Shown one piece after another: positions 8,300 to 17,205 of a stretch of 64,000 bases of DNA. The first letter of the stretch is position 1. Each line of letters starts with the position of its first letter. Origin of the DNA: Pikeienuella litoralis (GTDB lineage Bacteria; Pseudomonadota; Alphaproteobacteria; Rhodobacterales; Rhodobacteraceae); contig NZ_JBBHER010000002.1 of NCBI RefSeq assembly GCF_037646705.1, positions 62,001 through 126,000 of the forward strand. Reading direction: 5' to 3'. Made by a program: the position numbers and the translations under genes. Below the pieces are notes generated by a model. That model had not been told where the DNA came from and made no database searches. It saw only the letters and a program-made list of their open reading frames with translations.

Positions 8300-9012
8300 C
8301 AGCCGGCCCCGAGATAGGCGCGTTGGACCGCGGCGCTCGCGCGGATCTCCGCCGGCGGCCCCTCGGCCAGAACCGCGCCGGCGTCCATCACGGTGATCCG
8401 GTCCGCGGTCTCCATCACCACGTCCATGTTGTGCTCGATCAGAAGGATGGCGACGGCGCCTTTGAGCCCACGCACCAGCGCCTTGAAGCGCATGATTTCG
8501 CTCTCCGCGAGGCCCTGCGTCGGTTCGTCGAGGATCAGGAGCCGCGGCGCCTGCGCGAGGCCCATGGCGATCTCGAGAAGCCGCTGATGCCCGTAGGAAA
8601 GCGCCCCGGCGCGCGCCTCGCTCCGCTCGTCCAGCCCGACGCGCGCCAGCGCCGCCTCCACTTCGCGCGCGAGGGCGGCCGCGTCGTCGCCGAGCCGGGG
8701 GCGGGCGGCGAGGGCGACATTCTCGAAAATGGAGAGCCGCGCGAAGATCGAGGTGATCTGGAACGTATAGGCCATGCCGAGCCGGATCCGCCGATGGGCG
8801 GGCAGGGCGGTGATGTCGGCGCCGTCAAGGCGCACCCGCCCGGCGTCGGCTGGAATCCGCCCGGATATCAGCCCGACGAGGGTGGATTTTCCCGCGCCGT
8901 TCGGCCCGATCAGCGCCCGGATCTCCCCCGCCTGAAGCGTGAAGTCGACGGCGTTCACCGCCGTCAGCCCGCCGAAGCGGCGGGTGAGCCCGGTCGTCTC
9001 CAGAAGGCTCAT
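8299..9012 (-). CDS. livG: Liv-type ABC transporter ATP-binding protein (LivG)
   Basis: Second ATPase of the importer, 237 residues. Walker A is GPNGAGKST (residues 36–44), the signature-like region SYGHQRLLEIA replaces LSGG as usual in LivG, and the Walker B is LLILDEPTQGLAESE. The line AYTFQITSIFARLSIFENV is the LivG Q-loop region. The start overlaps the livM stop by 4 bases and its stop overlaps livF by 1, so translation is coupled. It pairs with LivF to form a heterodimeric ATPase on the cytoplasmic face of the LivH/LivM channel. Confidence 0.9.
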   Translation of the reverse strand: MSLLETTGLTRRFGGLTAVNAVDFTLQAGEIRALIGPNGAGKSTLVGLISGRIPADAGRVRLDGADITALPAHRRIRLGMAYTFQITSIFARLSIFENVALAARPRLGDDAAALAREVEAALARVGLDERSEARAGALSYGHQRLLEIAMGLAQAPRLLILDEPTQGLAESEIMRFKALVRGLKGAVAILLIEHNMDVVMETADRITVMDAGAVLAEGPPAEIRASAAVQRAYLGAG

Positions 9013-9953
9013 GGCAGCCAGCCCCAGAACCGGCGGCGAAGCTCCCCGGCGAGGCCCTGCGGGGCGAAAAGCGTCAGGAGCACGAGCGCGGCTCCGGCGA
9101 TCAGCATATGAGCGGTGGTGAGGCTGGAGGAGAGGTCGATCAGGTAGAACATCAGCCCGACGCCGAGCAGCGGCCCGATCAGCGTGCCGGCGCCGCCAAG
9201 AAGCACCCAGAGCAGGGGCAGGATGGAGTACTGGACGGCGGCGAAGCTCGCCCCCGCATAGCCGAAAAGCAACGCATAGGCGGCGCCGGCCGCGCCCGAG
9301 AGGCCGCCGGAGATGACGATCGCCCAGAGCTTCAGCCGCTTCACATCGTAGCCGAGCATCCGCGCGCGCTCCTCGTTCTCGCGGATCGCGACCAGCGCGC
9401 GCCCGAACGGCGCCTGCGTCAGTTTCGAGAGCAGGGCGAAGGCGGCGGCGAAGATCACGAGCGCCGCGAAATAGCGGTTGGCGCCGTTCGAGAGATCGAC
9501 CCCGGCGAGCTGTCGCGCCGCCTGCGGGATCACGAATCCCTCATCGCCCTGGGTCCAGTCGCTGAACAGCAGGATGGTGAGATAGCCCGCCTGCGCGAAC
9601 ATCAGCGTGACGATCATGAAGGCGACGCCGCTGGTGCGAAGCGCGAGGAACCCGATGACGGCGGAGGTCGCGAGCGCGGCGATCAGCCCGGCGAGAAAGG
9701 CGGGCGCGGGCGGGGCGCCGAGATGCGTCATCGTCAGCCCGAGCCCGTACATGCCGGCGGCGAAGAAGAGCGCGTGCCCGAGGCTGAGCAGCCCCGTGTA
9801 GCCGAAGAGGACATTGTAGCCCATCGCATAGACCGCGAGGACCATGATCCGGGCGAGGTTGCCGGAATGGTAGTCCGGCAGGAGAAAGGGCGCCGCCGCC
9901 AGCAGGACGAGAAGCGCGCCATGAAGGAGCGCGGCTTTCGCCCCGCCGCTCAC
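9009..9953 (-). CDS. livM: Liv-type ABC transporter permease (LivM)
   Basis: Inner-membrane permease of 314 residues with about nine hydrophobic segments. The block NVLFGYTGLLSLGHALFFA is the hallmark of LivM, and the coupling region reads FGRALVAIRENEERARMLG, which contacts the ATPases. It overlaps livH and livG by 4 bases each. Together with LivH it forms the translocation channel. Nothing is unusual in length or motifs. Confidence 0.92.
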   Translation of the reverse strand: MSGGAKAALLHGALLVLLAAAPFLLPDYHSGNLARIMVLAVYAMGYNVLFGYTGLLSLGHALFFAAGMYGLGLTMTHLGAPPAPAFLAGLIAALATSAVIGFLALRTSGVAFMIVTLMFAQAGYLTILLFSDWTQGDEGFVIPQAARQLAGVDLSNGANRYFAALVIFAAAFALLSKLTQAPFGRALVAIRENEERARMLGYDVKRLKLWAIVISGGLSGAAGAAYALLFGYAGASFAAVQYSILPLLWVLLGGAGTLIGPLLGVGLMFYLIDLSSSLTTAHMLIAGAALVLLTLFAPQGLAGELRRRFWGWLP

Positions 9954-10831
9954 GCCGAGGGCTTTCCGAACAGACCTTGCGGGCGGAAGACCAGCGTGAA
10001 CGCGACCAGAAGCGTCGCGATGATCTTCGCCAGCGTCGGGGAGAAGAAGACCGAGATGATCCCGTCGGACATGCCGATCAGGAGGGCGGCGAGCATCGTG
10101 CCGGGGATCGAGCCGAGCCCGCCGATGATCACGACGATGAAGGCGAGAAGGAGCGGGTCGCCGCCCATCAGGTAATGCGCCTGCTGGATCGGCGCGACCA
10201 GAACCGCCGCCAGCGCCGCCAGCCCGGCGCCGAGCCCGAAGGTGAGCGCATAGACCCTGCCGACATTCACGCCGAAGGCGCGGGCCATCTCGGCGTCGAG
10301 CTGGCTGGCGCGAAGGAGCAGGCCGACCTTAGTGCGCGTCATCGCGAGCCAGACGCCCGCCAGCACCACGACCGCGGCGCCGATGACGAAGAATTTGTAG
10401 CTGGAATAGCCGAACCACGGGAAATAGATCCGGTGGCTGAACGGCGCCGCCACCGGGCGCGCGTCCGGCCCGTAGGTCATCAGGACGGTCTGCTGGATGA
10501 TGTAGAGGAGCCCGATGGTGGCGACGATCGTCGCCTCCGGGTCGTAGTTCAGCCTTTGCAGCACCAGCCGATCCGCCAGCGCGGCGACGCCGGCGACGAT
10601 CAGCGGCGCCGCGATCAGCGCCGCGACGAAGCCCCAGGCCGGCGCGCCGCCGATCCGGTCTCCGATCCACCAGGCGACGACGGCGCCGAGCATGAAGAAT
10701 TCGCCATGCGCGACGTTCACCACCCGCATCACCCCGAAGACGAGGCTGAGCCCGACCGCGATCAGCGCGAGCACGGCCGCGGCGACCGCGCCCTCGAGCG
10801 TGGCGAGCAGAAGATAGGGCCCGAGATCCAT
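9950..10831 (-). CDS. livH: Liv-type ABC transporter permease (LivH)
   Basis: Inner-membrane permease of 293 residues, about eight hydrophobic segments. The N-terminal block LIAVGLSLVFGVMRVVNVAHGEF is the classic LivH signature (only its parts are decisive: GLSLVFGVMRVVN and AHGEF). The coupling loop near residue 185 reads LRASQLDAEMARAFGVN. The C terminus FRPQGLFG is also standard. It begins 80 bases after the binding protein gene and is otherwise fused by overlap to livM, so it belongs to the same operon. Confidence 0.92.
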   Translation of the reverse strand: MDLGPYLLLATLEGAVAAAVLALIAVGLSLVFGVMRVVNVAHGEFFMLGAVVAWWIGDRIGGAPAWGFVAALIAAPLIVAGVAALADRLVLQRLNYDPEATIVATIGLLYIIQQTVLMTYGPDARPVAAPFSHRIYFPWFGYSSYKFFVIGAAVVVLAGVWLAMTRTKVGLLLRASQLDAEMARAFGVNVGRVYALTFGLGAGLAALAAVLVAPIQQAHYLMGGDPLLLAFIVVIIGGLGSIPGTMLAALLIGMSDGIISVFFSPTLAKIIATLLVAFTLVFRPQGLFGKPSA

Positions 10832-10911
10832 GTGGCGCGTTCACTCTTCGTCGGATTGGCGCCGCGCCGGCCCGCCCGCGGGCGGGTCCGAAAGCGCGGC
10901 GCCGCGGCGGC

Positions 10912-12207
10912 TCAGAAGCTCATCTTGGCGTAATCGACCTCGTCGGGATAGAGGGTGTCCTCGATGCCGGCCGTGTGTTTCACCACCAGCTTGCCGCCCT
11001 CGACCCTGGAGATGTACTGGGGGCCGAACACCTGATGGGTCCGGCCGTTGAAGAGCTTCGGGCCTTGCGGATAATCGTCCGAATGCGGCCATTCGGTCAT
11101 CGCCTCCACGGCCTCGATCAGCGCGATGCGATCCTCCGGCCCCTTGTAGCCCGCAGCCTCCATCCCCGCCTTGATCACGTTCAGGGTCTCCCAGCAGCCG
11201 AACATGTGGCCGTAGGTCGAGATGTCCGAGGGGTCCGTGACCGAAGCGCCGTTGGCGTCGACGCCGACGGCGGCGCGGTACAGCGCGTCATGGCTGGTCT
11301 GGTTCGCCTGCGCGTAGCGCGGATATCCCTCCCAGAAATGACTGTTCTCGAGGAATTCGAGACCGGGCGTCGCGAGATCGACGGCTTCGAGGCTGTCGAT
11401 GAAGCCGAAGAGCGCCGGCGCGTTCGGCCCGTAGAACTCCCCCAGCTCCCGCACGAAGGTCAGGACGGACGGGCCGACCATGACGTGGTAGATCACCTCG
11501 GTCTCGCGGGGGATCTTCGGAAAGTAGCGGGTGAAGGAGGTCTCGGTCGGCGGGATCGCGATCTTCGCGATCACCTCGCCGCCGGCGGCTTCGACCGAGG
11601 GCGGGAAGAAGTCGCGGTGATCGTAGCCGAAGCCGTAATCGGGATAGATCATGGTGATCTTCTTGCCGAGATTCCCGACGACGAACGGCCCCATCGCCTG
11701 AACCTGGCTCTTCACGTCGGTGATGCCGGGCTGAAGGGTCCAGCGATTGGTCTTTCCGGCGGCGACGTGATGGCCTTCCGAGACGACGAAATAGGGGATC
11801 TTCAGCTCCGCCGCGCGCGGCGCCGAGCCGACGACGACATGGCTGAAGAGCGTGCCGTAGGCGATGTCGCAGCGGTGCTGGGTGGCGAATTTCTCCACCA
11901 CTTCGGCGCCGCGTTTCGGGTCGGTGCCGTCATCCTCCGCGATGATCTCGACCATGCGCCCGTTGATCCCGCCCATGGCGTTGATCCGCTTCATCGCGGC
12001 CTCGGTCGTCCGGTCGTACCAGTGGCCGTAAGAGGCGCCGATGCCGGTGCGATGAACCTGGAAGCCGATTCTGATCGGCTCGGCGCTTTCGGCGCCCGCC
12101 GGCCCGATGAGGCGTGGCAGCGCGGCCGCAAGCCCGGCGCCGGCGCCGATGGTCTTCAGCGCTCCGCGCCGGGTTGGCGTCAGGCGTGATCCGATCGATT
12201 TTTCCAT
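10912..12207 (-). CDS. ABC transporter substrate-binding protein (Liv/amide family) with Tat signal
   Basis: Periplasmic binding protein of about 431 residues of the type I fold (Peripla_BP_6) family used by Liv, urea and short-amide importers. The N terminus has a twin-arginine signal, TPTRRGALKTIGAGAG, followed by a hydrophobic stretch and an Ala-Gly-Ala cleavage region. The mature part starts with PIRIGFQVHRTG and contains the EIIAEDDGTDPKRG block typical of the family. I chose the ATG at 12207, which has AGGAG 8 bases upstream; a longer frame to 12258 has no such site. It is the first gene of the five-gene importer operon. The ligand is not predictable; urea/amide binders are the nearest in style. 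Confidence 0.88.
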   Translation of the reverse strand: MEKSIGSRLTPTRRGALKTIGAGAGLAAALPRLIGPAGAESAEPIRIGFQVHRTGIGASYGHWYDRTTEAAMKRINAMGGINGRMVEIIAEDDGTDPKRGAEVVEKFATQHRCDIAYGTLFSHVVVGSAPRAAELKIPYFVVSEGHHVAAGKTNRWTLQPGITDVKSQVQAMGPFVVGNLGKKITMIYPDYGFGYDHRDFFPPSVEAAGGEVIAKIAIPPTETSFTRYFPKIPRETEVIYHVMVGPSVLTFVRELGEFYGPNAPALFGFIDSLEAVDLATPGLEFLENSHFWEGYPRYAQANQTSHDALYRAAVGVDANGASVTDPSDISTYGHMFGCWETLNVIKAGMEAAGYKGPEDRIALIEAVEAMTEWPHSDDYPQGPKLFNGRTHQVFGPQYISRVEGGKLVVKHTAGIEDTLYPDEVDYAKMSF

Positions 12208-12409
12208 GTAGATCTCCTGTTTCGGTCGGGCGCCCCCTCCGATCGCGCGAAAAAACAACGTGTCGCCGCCGCGCTGGCGCCGACCTCTTTTCGGAATGGT
12301 GAAGAGCGACGATCCGGGCGCGCGCGGCGCAGTGCGGCGGAAGAGGCTGTATCAATATCAGCGCCGGTCGGGGGAGATGCGGCGCCCCCGCCCGGCGTAG
12401 GGGCCGGCG

Positions 12410-12898
12410 TCAGTCCTCCGCTTCGTCGGCGGAGTTCGCGTTGAGCTGGGCGTATCTCTCCTCACCGATCTTGCTCATGAGGTCGAGCTGCGTTTCAAGA
12501 TAGTCGATATGGCCTTCCTCGTCCGCCATCAACTCCTCGAAGAGCGCCTTCGAGACGTAATCGCCGACCTTCTCGCAATGCTCGCGGGCCTCCTTGTAGA
12601 GCGCGCGCGCCTCCTGTTCGGCGGCGAGGTCGCATTCCAGCGTCTCCTTCACCGTCTCGCCGATTCGGAGCGGATCGAGCGATTGAAGATTCGGGTGGCC
12701 TTCGAGAAAGATGATCCGATCCATCAGCTTGTCGGCGTGATGCATCTCTTCGACGCTCTCCTCGCGCGATTTCTTCGCCAGCTTGCCGACGCCCCAGTCG
12801 GCCTGAAGCCGATAGTGAAGCCAGTACTGGTTGATCGCGGTCAACTCGCTGCGAAGCGCGCGGTTGAGATATTCGATGGCTTTCGCGTCGCCTTTCAT
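12410..12898 (-). CDS. bfr: bacterioferritin
   Basis: Iron-storage ferritin, 162 residues, forming 24-mers with haem between subunits. Ferroxidase residues are visible: Glu in SELTAINQYW, the pair in EESVEEMHHADKL (also holding the haem-ligand Met), Glu in ECDLAAEQEA, and EEGHID near the end. The start is ATG 12898, preceded by AGGAG and overlapping the ferredoxin stop by 4 bases. An open frame runs further upstream through the ferredoxin gene but is only its shadow. Paired with bfd, it stores iron and releases it after reduction of the haem by Bfd (known for the family). Confidence 0.95.
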   Translation of the reverse strand: MKGDAKAIEYLNRALRSELTAINQYWLHYRLQADWGVGKLAKKSREESVEEMHHADKLMDRIIFLEGHPNLQSLDPLRIGETVKETLECDLAAEQEARALYKEAREHCEKVGDYVSKALFEELMADEEGHIDYLETQLDLMSKIGEERYAQLNANSADEAED

Positions 12899-13140
12899 AG
12901 GCCTTCTCCTGCTGTCTTGCCTCTGCGCAGGCCGCGCAGTTCTTCCGGCAGGTCCGAACCGAGTTCGGAGCGCATGTTTGCCACGAAAAGGCGGATACAG
13001 CCACCACATTCTGGGCGTCTTCCGAGCGCGCGGTAGACCTTGCCCGGAGTGATGATCGCGGTGGGATCGGCGGCGCGCATCCATGAGATGGCGGCGCTGA
13101 TGTCTTTCGAGGTGATTCCCGTGCAGGAGCAGACGATCAT
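12895..13140 (-). CDS. bfd: bacterioferritin-associated ferredoxin, (2Fe-2S)
   Basis: Small [2Fe-2S] protein of 81 residues with the BFD-domain cysteines CSC at residues 4–6 and CGGC around residues 45–48. This spacing (C-x-C ... C-x2-C) is the family pattern. It reduces the haem of bacterioferritin so stored iron can be mobilised. The C-terminal tail after about residue 60 is charged and probably disordered. It directly precedes bfr with an ATGA overlap. No clear iron-responsive operator is visible in the short region upstream (13141–13322). Confidence 0.9.
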   Translation of the reverse strand: MIVCSCTGITSKDISAAISWMRAADPTAIITPGKVYRALGRRPECGGCIRLFVANMRSELGSDLPEELRGLRRGKTAGEGL

Positions 13141-13322
13141 GACGCTCCCCCCGCCGTTGGCGGCTCCAGGTTGCTCCGGTCTGGCATCCCGTCATTCCTT
13201 CTCAGCGCCGGTTCTCGTGTCGGGGCCAGAGGGGCCCGGATCATGGGGGTGGCCAAAGCCTTAGCGAAACACTCGGGCATGTCAACCGCATGTCTCGGCG
13301 AGTCGCCGAAGCCGGCCGCGCG

Positions 13323-14111
13323 TCACCGCCGCCCGAAGGGGAAGAGCGTCGAGCCGAGAAAGAGAACCGTGGCGGCGACGACGATGGTCGGGCCGGTCGG
13401 CGTGTCGAGGACCCAGGACGCGCGAAGCCCGCCGGCGACGGCGACCGCCCCGATCAGCGCCGCCGTCGCCGCCATCGCTTCCGGCCCGCGGGCGTAGCGG
13501 CGCGCGGCGGCGGCGGGGATGATCAGCATCGCGGTGATCAGCAGCGCGCCGACCACCTTCAGCGCCGCCGCGACGACGAGCGCGAGCGCGAGCGTGAGGA
13601 TCAGCCGCTCCCGCCGCGGATCGACGCCGGAGGCGCAGGCGAGCTCCTCGTTGATCGTCGCGGTCAGAAGCGCCGACCAGCGCCAGTAGAGCAACCCGAG
13701 AACCAGCGCGGCGCCGGCCCAGATCAGCGCGAGATCGAGCCGCCCGACCGCCAGGATCTCCCCGAACAGATACGCGTCGATGTCGATGGTCCGGTCCGAG
13801 GTCAGCGCCATCGCCACCAGCCCGATGGCGAGCGCGGCGTGCGCGGCGACGCCGAGCAGCGTGTCCACCGCCAGCCCGCGCCCCGACAGCGACGAGATCG
13901 CCATCGCCATGGCGAAAGCCGCGAGCAGGACGCCGAAGGTGATCGAAAACGAGAACGCGAGGCTGAGCGCGACGCCGAGAATGGCGGCGTGCGCGGTCGC
14001 GTCGCCGAAATACGCCATCCGCCGCCAGACCACGAAACAGCCGAGCGGCCCCGCCGCGAGCGCGACCCCGAGCCCGGCGAGCCCGGCGCGGACCATGAAA
14101 TCATCCAGCAT
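13323..14111 (-). CDS. znuB: zinc ABC transporter permease (ZnuB)
   Basis: Membrane permease of about 262 residues of the ABC-3 (metal) family, with about seven to eight hydrophobic segments. The segment WRRMAYFGDATAHAAILGVAL is the conserved N-terminal block of ZnuB (key part MAYFGDATAHAAILG), and KVVGALLITAMLIIPAAAA is the second family signature. Start chosen at ATG 14111, 11 bases inside the end of znuC; the frame extends upstream to 14156 but that part is znuC sequence. It is the last gene of the zur-znuC-znuB unit. Manganese is a possible alternative metal, but the coupling to Zur argues for zinc. Confidence 0.9.
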   Translation of the reverse strand: MLDDFMVRAGLAGLGVALAAGPLGCFVVWRRMAYFGDATAHAAILGVALSLAFSFSITFGVLLAAFAMAMAISSLSGRGLAVDTLLGVAAHAALAIGLVAMALTSDRTIDIDAYLFGEILAVGRLDLALIWAGAALVLGLLYWRWSALLTATINEELACASGVDPRRERLILTLALALVVAAALKVVGALLITAMLIIPAAAARRYARGPEAMAATAALIGAVAVAGGLRASWVLDTPTGPTIVVAATVLFLGSTLFPFGRR

Positions 14112-14880
14112 CGGCCGCCCCCGGGCGCTCATGTTCGTGCGCATGATCGTGGTCATGCTGATAGAGGGCGAGCGCGCCGCCGGTGCCGTAGCCGAACAGC
14201 GCGCGGTATTCGGGCGCGGAGGAGACGACGCTCGGCGCGCCTTCGCAGCAGATATGGCCGTTGAGGCAGATCACCCGGTCGGAGGCGCTCATCACCACGT
14301 GAAGATCATGGCTGACCATCAGGACGGCGGCGCCGGTGCGCGCGCGGACCGATTCGATCAGGCGGTAGAAGTCGGCCGCGCCGGGCTGGTCCAGCCCTTG
14401 CGTCGGCTCGTCGAGGATCAGGAGATCGGGCGTCGCCGTCAGCGCCCGCGCCAGCAGAACGCGCTGCGTCTGCCCGCCGGAGAGCCCCGCCATCTGCCGC
14501 CCGGCGAGATGGGCGACGCCGGTCTCCGCCAGCGCGGCCATGGCGGCCGCGTCGTCGCCGAGCCGGGCCGGAAGGTCGAGAAACCGGCGGACCGTGATAG
14601 GCATCGTCGGGTCGATATGGAGGCGCTGGGGCGCATAGCCGATGCGCAGCGCCGGCGCGCGCCGGACGTTCCCCGAGTCGGGGCGCGCCGCGCCGACGAG
14701 CACGCGCAGGAACGTCGACTTGCCGGAGCCGTTCGGCCCGACGATGGTCACGATCTCGCCTCGGGCGATGGCGAAATCGATCCCGTCGAGCACGCGCCGC
14801 CCGCCGAGCGCGACGCTGACGTCGGCCGCCTCGATCAGCGCCTCCGCGGCCGGAATCATCGAGGAGGCGCCGTCTGGCAT
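14101..14880 (-). CDS. znuC: zinc ABC transporter ATP-binding protein (ZnuC) with His-rich tail
   Basis: ATPase of the zinc importer, about 259 residues. Walker A is GPNGSGKST, the signature LSGGQTQR, the Walker B LLILDEPTQGLD, and the switch His lies in VSHDLH. The C terminus carries a histidine/acid stretch, HDHDHAHEHE, likely to bind Zn2+. Two starts are possible: ATG 14880 with GGAGG upstream, or ATG 14859, which forms a 4-base ATGA overlap with the zur stop but lacks a ribosome site. I prefer 14880 weakly. It is cotranscribed with zur and znuB. The binding protein znuA is not in the window. Confidence 0.9.
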   Translation of the reverse strand: MPDGASSMIPAAEALIEAADVSVALGGRRVLDGIDFAIARGEIVTIVGPNGSGKSTFLRVLVGAARPDSGNVRRAPALRIGYAPQRLHIDPTMPITVRRFLDLPARLGDDAAAMAALAETGVAHLAGRQMAGLSGGQTQRVLLARALTATPDLLILDEPTQGLDQPGAADFYRLIESVRARTGAAVLMVSHDLHVVMSASDRVICLNGHICCEGAPSVVSSAPEYRALFGYGTGGALALYQHDHDHAHEHERPGAADAG

Positions 14881-15353
14881 GTCGGGCAAAGCCCCTCCGC
14901 CTCGACCACCGTCCTTTCGATCTCGAAGCCGAGCTCGCGCGCGTTCCGCCCGAGCGCGGTTTGCGCCGGGCGCGCTTCGGTCTCCGCCACCGCGCGGCAT
15001 TTCCGGCAGATCATGAAGGCGGGAGCGTGGCCTTCGCCGGGGCGCATGCAGGCGACGAAGGCGTTCAGCCGCTCGATCCGGTGGGCGAATCCGTTGGCGA
15101 CCAGAAAATCCAGCGCGCGGTATGCGACCGGCGGCTGCGCGCCGAACCCTTCCGCGTCCAGCCGCCTCAGAAGGTCGTAGGCGCCGAGCGCGACGTGGCT
15201 TTCGAGCAGAATCTCCAGCGCGCGCCGCCGGACCGGAGTGAAGTTCGCGCCGGTCGCCGCCGCGGCGGCTCCGGCCTCCGCGAGCGCGCGGCGCACGCAG
15301 GCGGCGTGATCATGCGCCTGCATCGCCGGAGAGTCGGAGTCTCGCGCGGTCAT
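14856..15353 (-). CDS. zur: Fur-family zinc uptake regulator (Zur)
   Basis: Fur-superfamily repressor of 165 residues. The winged helix covers about residues 35–95 (FTPVRRRALEILLES ... AYRALDFLVANGFAHRIE). Two CxxC motifs, CRKC and CPTC, form the structural zinc site, and the region AFVACMRPGEGHAPAF holds the sensory ligands as in Zur. It lacks features of Fur such as the HHDH motif. The first gene of the zur-znuC-znuB unit, it has a Zur-box-like palindrome 37–49 bases upstream of the ATG, so it probably regulates itself and the importer when zinc is sufficient. A second possible start is ATG 15323. Confidence 0.92.
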   Translation of the reverse strand: MTARDSDSPAMQAHDHAACVRRALAEAGAAAAATGANFTPVRRRALEILLESHVALGAYDLLRRLDAEGFGAQPPVAYRALDFLVANGFAHRIERLNAFVACMRPGEGHAPAFMICRKCRAVAETEARPAQTALGRNARELGFEIERTVVEAEGLCPTCQTAPPR

Positions 15354-15389
15354 CGGGTCCTGAAAGCCTCCGGGGGCGGTGAAGAGAAT

Positions 15390-15402
15390 GTGATGTGATT
15401 AC
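15390..15402 (-). promoter_or_regulatory. zur: Zur-box-like palindrome
   Basis: GTGATGTGATTAC, of the form GTnATnnnATnAC, lies just upstream of zur within an AT-richer patch. This matches the dyad core of alphaproteobacterial Zur sites. Autoregulation of zur-znuCB is the expected use. Confidence 0.5.
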
Positions 15403-15545
15403 ATGATCGCGGCGGGGATAGAGCCGATCGCGCCGGCTGTCAATCGACCCGGCGAAAAGCCGCCCGCCGATCACGGCATTGTTTGCCAAGACGCGCGAAA
15501 TCGCGGAGACTGCATGCGGAGTTCGTTCAGGGGAGCGCGGTGGCG

Positions 15546-17183
15546 ATGAATCGGCTTTCGGGAATCGATGCTTCCTTCCTTTATCTGGAGACGCCGGAGA
15601 CGCCGATGCATATCGGCCTGCTGGCGCTCTTCGACCCGCCGGAGGGGCTTTCCGGCTCGTTCCACGCGCATTTCAAGCAGTTCTTCGCGGGGCGGGTTCA
15701 TCTGATCCCGATCTTCGGCCGGAAGCTGGCGGCGCCGATCTTCGCGCTGGATCATCCCGGCTGGGTCGATGCGGGCGAGCTCGATCTCGATTGGCATATC
15801 GAGGCGCGGCGCGTCCCGGCGCCCGGCGGGCGGGCGGAGCTGGAGGCGCTGGTCGGCGCGCTTCACTCGGAGCCGCTGGATCGCAGCCGGCCGCTCTGGC
15901 GGTTCACGGTGATCGAGGGGCTGGCCTCGGGCCAGGTCGCGCTCTACTCGAAGGCGCATCACGCCGCGATCGACGATGGCGCCGGCACGGCGGTCGCCGA
16001 CGCGCTTTTCGATCTGACGGCGACGCCGCGCGCCGCGCCGCCGCCCGAGCCGAAGCCGGCGCCGCGCCGGCTGAGCCCGGCGGAGCGCGCGCTCCTCGGG
16101 TTTCAGGATATGGCGGGGACGCTCTTTCGCCAGCAGCTCAATCTGATGACCGCGGCGCCGATGGCGGCGGGGCGCATCGCGGACCTGTTGGCGCCCGCGT
16201 TTTCCGGCGAGGGGGCGGCGGCGGCGGTCCCGGCGCCGAAGACGCCGTTCGGCGGCGCCATCGGCCAGGCGCGCTCCTACGCCGCGCGGTCGGTCTCGCT
16301 GCCGGAGGCGAAGGCGGTCGCGGAGGCGTCGAAGGTGAAGCTCAACGATGTCGCGATGGCGGTCTCGTCCGGGGCGCTGAGGCGGTATCTGAGCGAGATG
16401 GACCAGTTGTCCGAACAGTCTCTGGTCGCGTTCGCGCCGGTGGCGATGCGGGAGGTCGGGGCCGCAGGGCTCAGCAGCCAGGCGTTCGGAATGACCTGCG
16501 CGCTCGCCACCGAGTGCGACGATCCGGTGGAGCGGCTGATGAGAATTCACGCCGGCGCCCGCGTCTCGAAGATGATGGCGGGCGGGGTGAAGGAGATCCC
16601 GCCCTCGGCCTACACCGTGTTCGGGCCGCCGATGCTGCTGCCGGGGCTGATGCAGTTGTATCACCGGACCGGGCTGGCGCAGTTCATGCCGGATCTGGCG
16701 AATGTGGTGGTCTCCAACACCGCCGGGCCGCCGGCGCCGCTCTATTGCGCCGGAGCGAAGGCGACGGCCCTTTATCCGGTGTCGGTCCCGATGCACGGGG
16801 TCGGGCTGAACATCACCGCGCAGAGTTATTGCGATTCTCTGGCGTTCGGCGTGACGGCGGATCGGGCGTCGGTTCCGGATGCGGGGCGGCTCGGCGACTG
16901 TCTGGTCATGGCCTTCGAGGAGCTTCGGGCCGCAGTTCTGGGCGCGCGCAAGCGCCCGGCGGCGCCTCGCCGGATCGCGCGCCCCGCCCCGCCCCCGCCC
17001 CGGCGCGCGAAGCCCGTGGCTGAACCGGCCGCGTCGAGCCCCGAGAAGACGAAGCGGAAGAAAGCGCCGACGGAGAAACCCGCCGCCAAGGCCCCGGCGA
17101 AGCCCCGCGCCGGCGCGAGCCGGAGGCCCGCCGCGCCCCGGCGTCCGCGGAAGCGCCCGCCGAAACCGGATGACGGGAGCTGA
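15546..17183 (+). CDS. wax ester synthase/diacylglycerol acyltransferase family protein with basic tail
   Basis: WS/DGAT-family O-acyltransferase of 545 residues that would esterify a long-chain alcohol or diacylglycerol with acyl-CoA at the lipid-granule surface. The N terminus MNRLSGIDASFLYLETPETP is standard. The active site reads HHAAIDDG (His138, His139, Asp143), so the canonical HHxxxDG has Asp144 in place of Gly. The second conserved block VVVSNTAGPPAPLY is present. Residues 476–545 form a Lys/Arg/Pro/Ala tail that is unusual for the family and may bind the granule, nucleic acid or acidic lipid. The start ATG 15546 follows GGGGAG. The phasin gene downstream supports a storage-lipid role. 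Confidence 0.88.
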   Translation: MNRLSGIDASFLYLETPETPMHIGLLALFDPPEGLSGSFHAHFKQFFAGRVHLIPIFGRKLAAPIFALDHPGWVDAGELDLDWHIEARRVPAPGGRAELEALVGALHSEPLDRSRPLWRFTVIEGLASGQVALYSKAHHAAIDDGAGTAVADALFDLTATPRAAPPPEPKPAPRRLSPAERALLGFQDMAGTLFRQQLNLMTAAPMAAGRIADLLAPAFSGEGAAAAVPAPKTPFGGAIGQARSYAARSVSLPEAKAVAEASKVKLNDVAMAVSSGALRRYLSEMDQLSEQSLVAFAPVAMREVGAAGLSSQAFGMTCALATECDDPVERLMRIHAGARVSKMMAGGVKEIPPSAYTVFGPPMLLPGLMQLYHRTGLAQFMPDLANVVVSNTAGPPAPLYCAGAKATALYPVSVPMHGVGLNITAQSYCDSLAFGVTADRASVPDAGRLGDCLVMAFEELRAAVLGARKRPAAPRRIARPAPPPPRRAKPVAEPAASSPEKTKRKKAPTEKPAAKAPAKPRAGASRRPAAPRRPRKRPPKPDDGS

Positions 17184-17205
17184 ACGCCGGGTTTCGTCGG
17201 CTTCG

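Noticed and set aside
12410..13195. A longer 261-residue bacterioferritin.
   Set aside because: The extra N-terminal part is read out of the ferredoxin gene in another frame; ATG 12898 has AGGAG and starts the conserved sequence.
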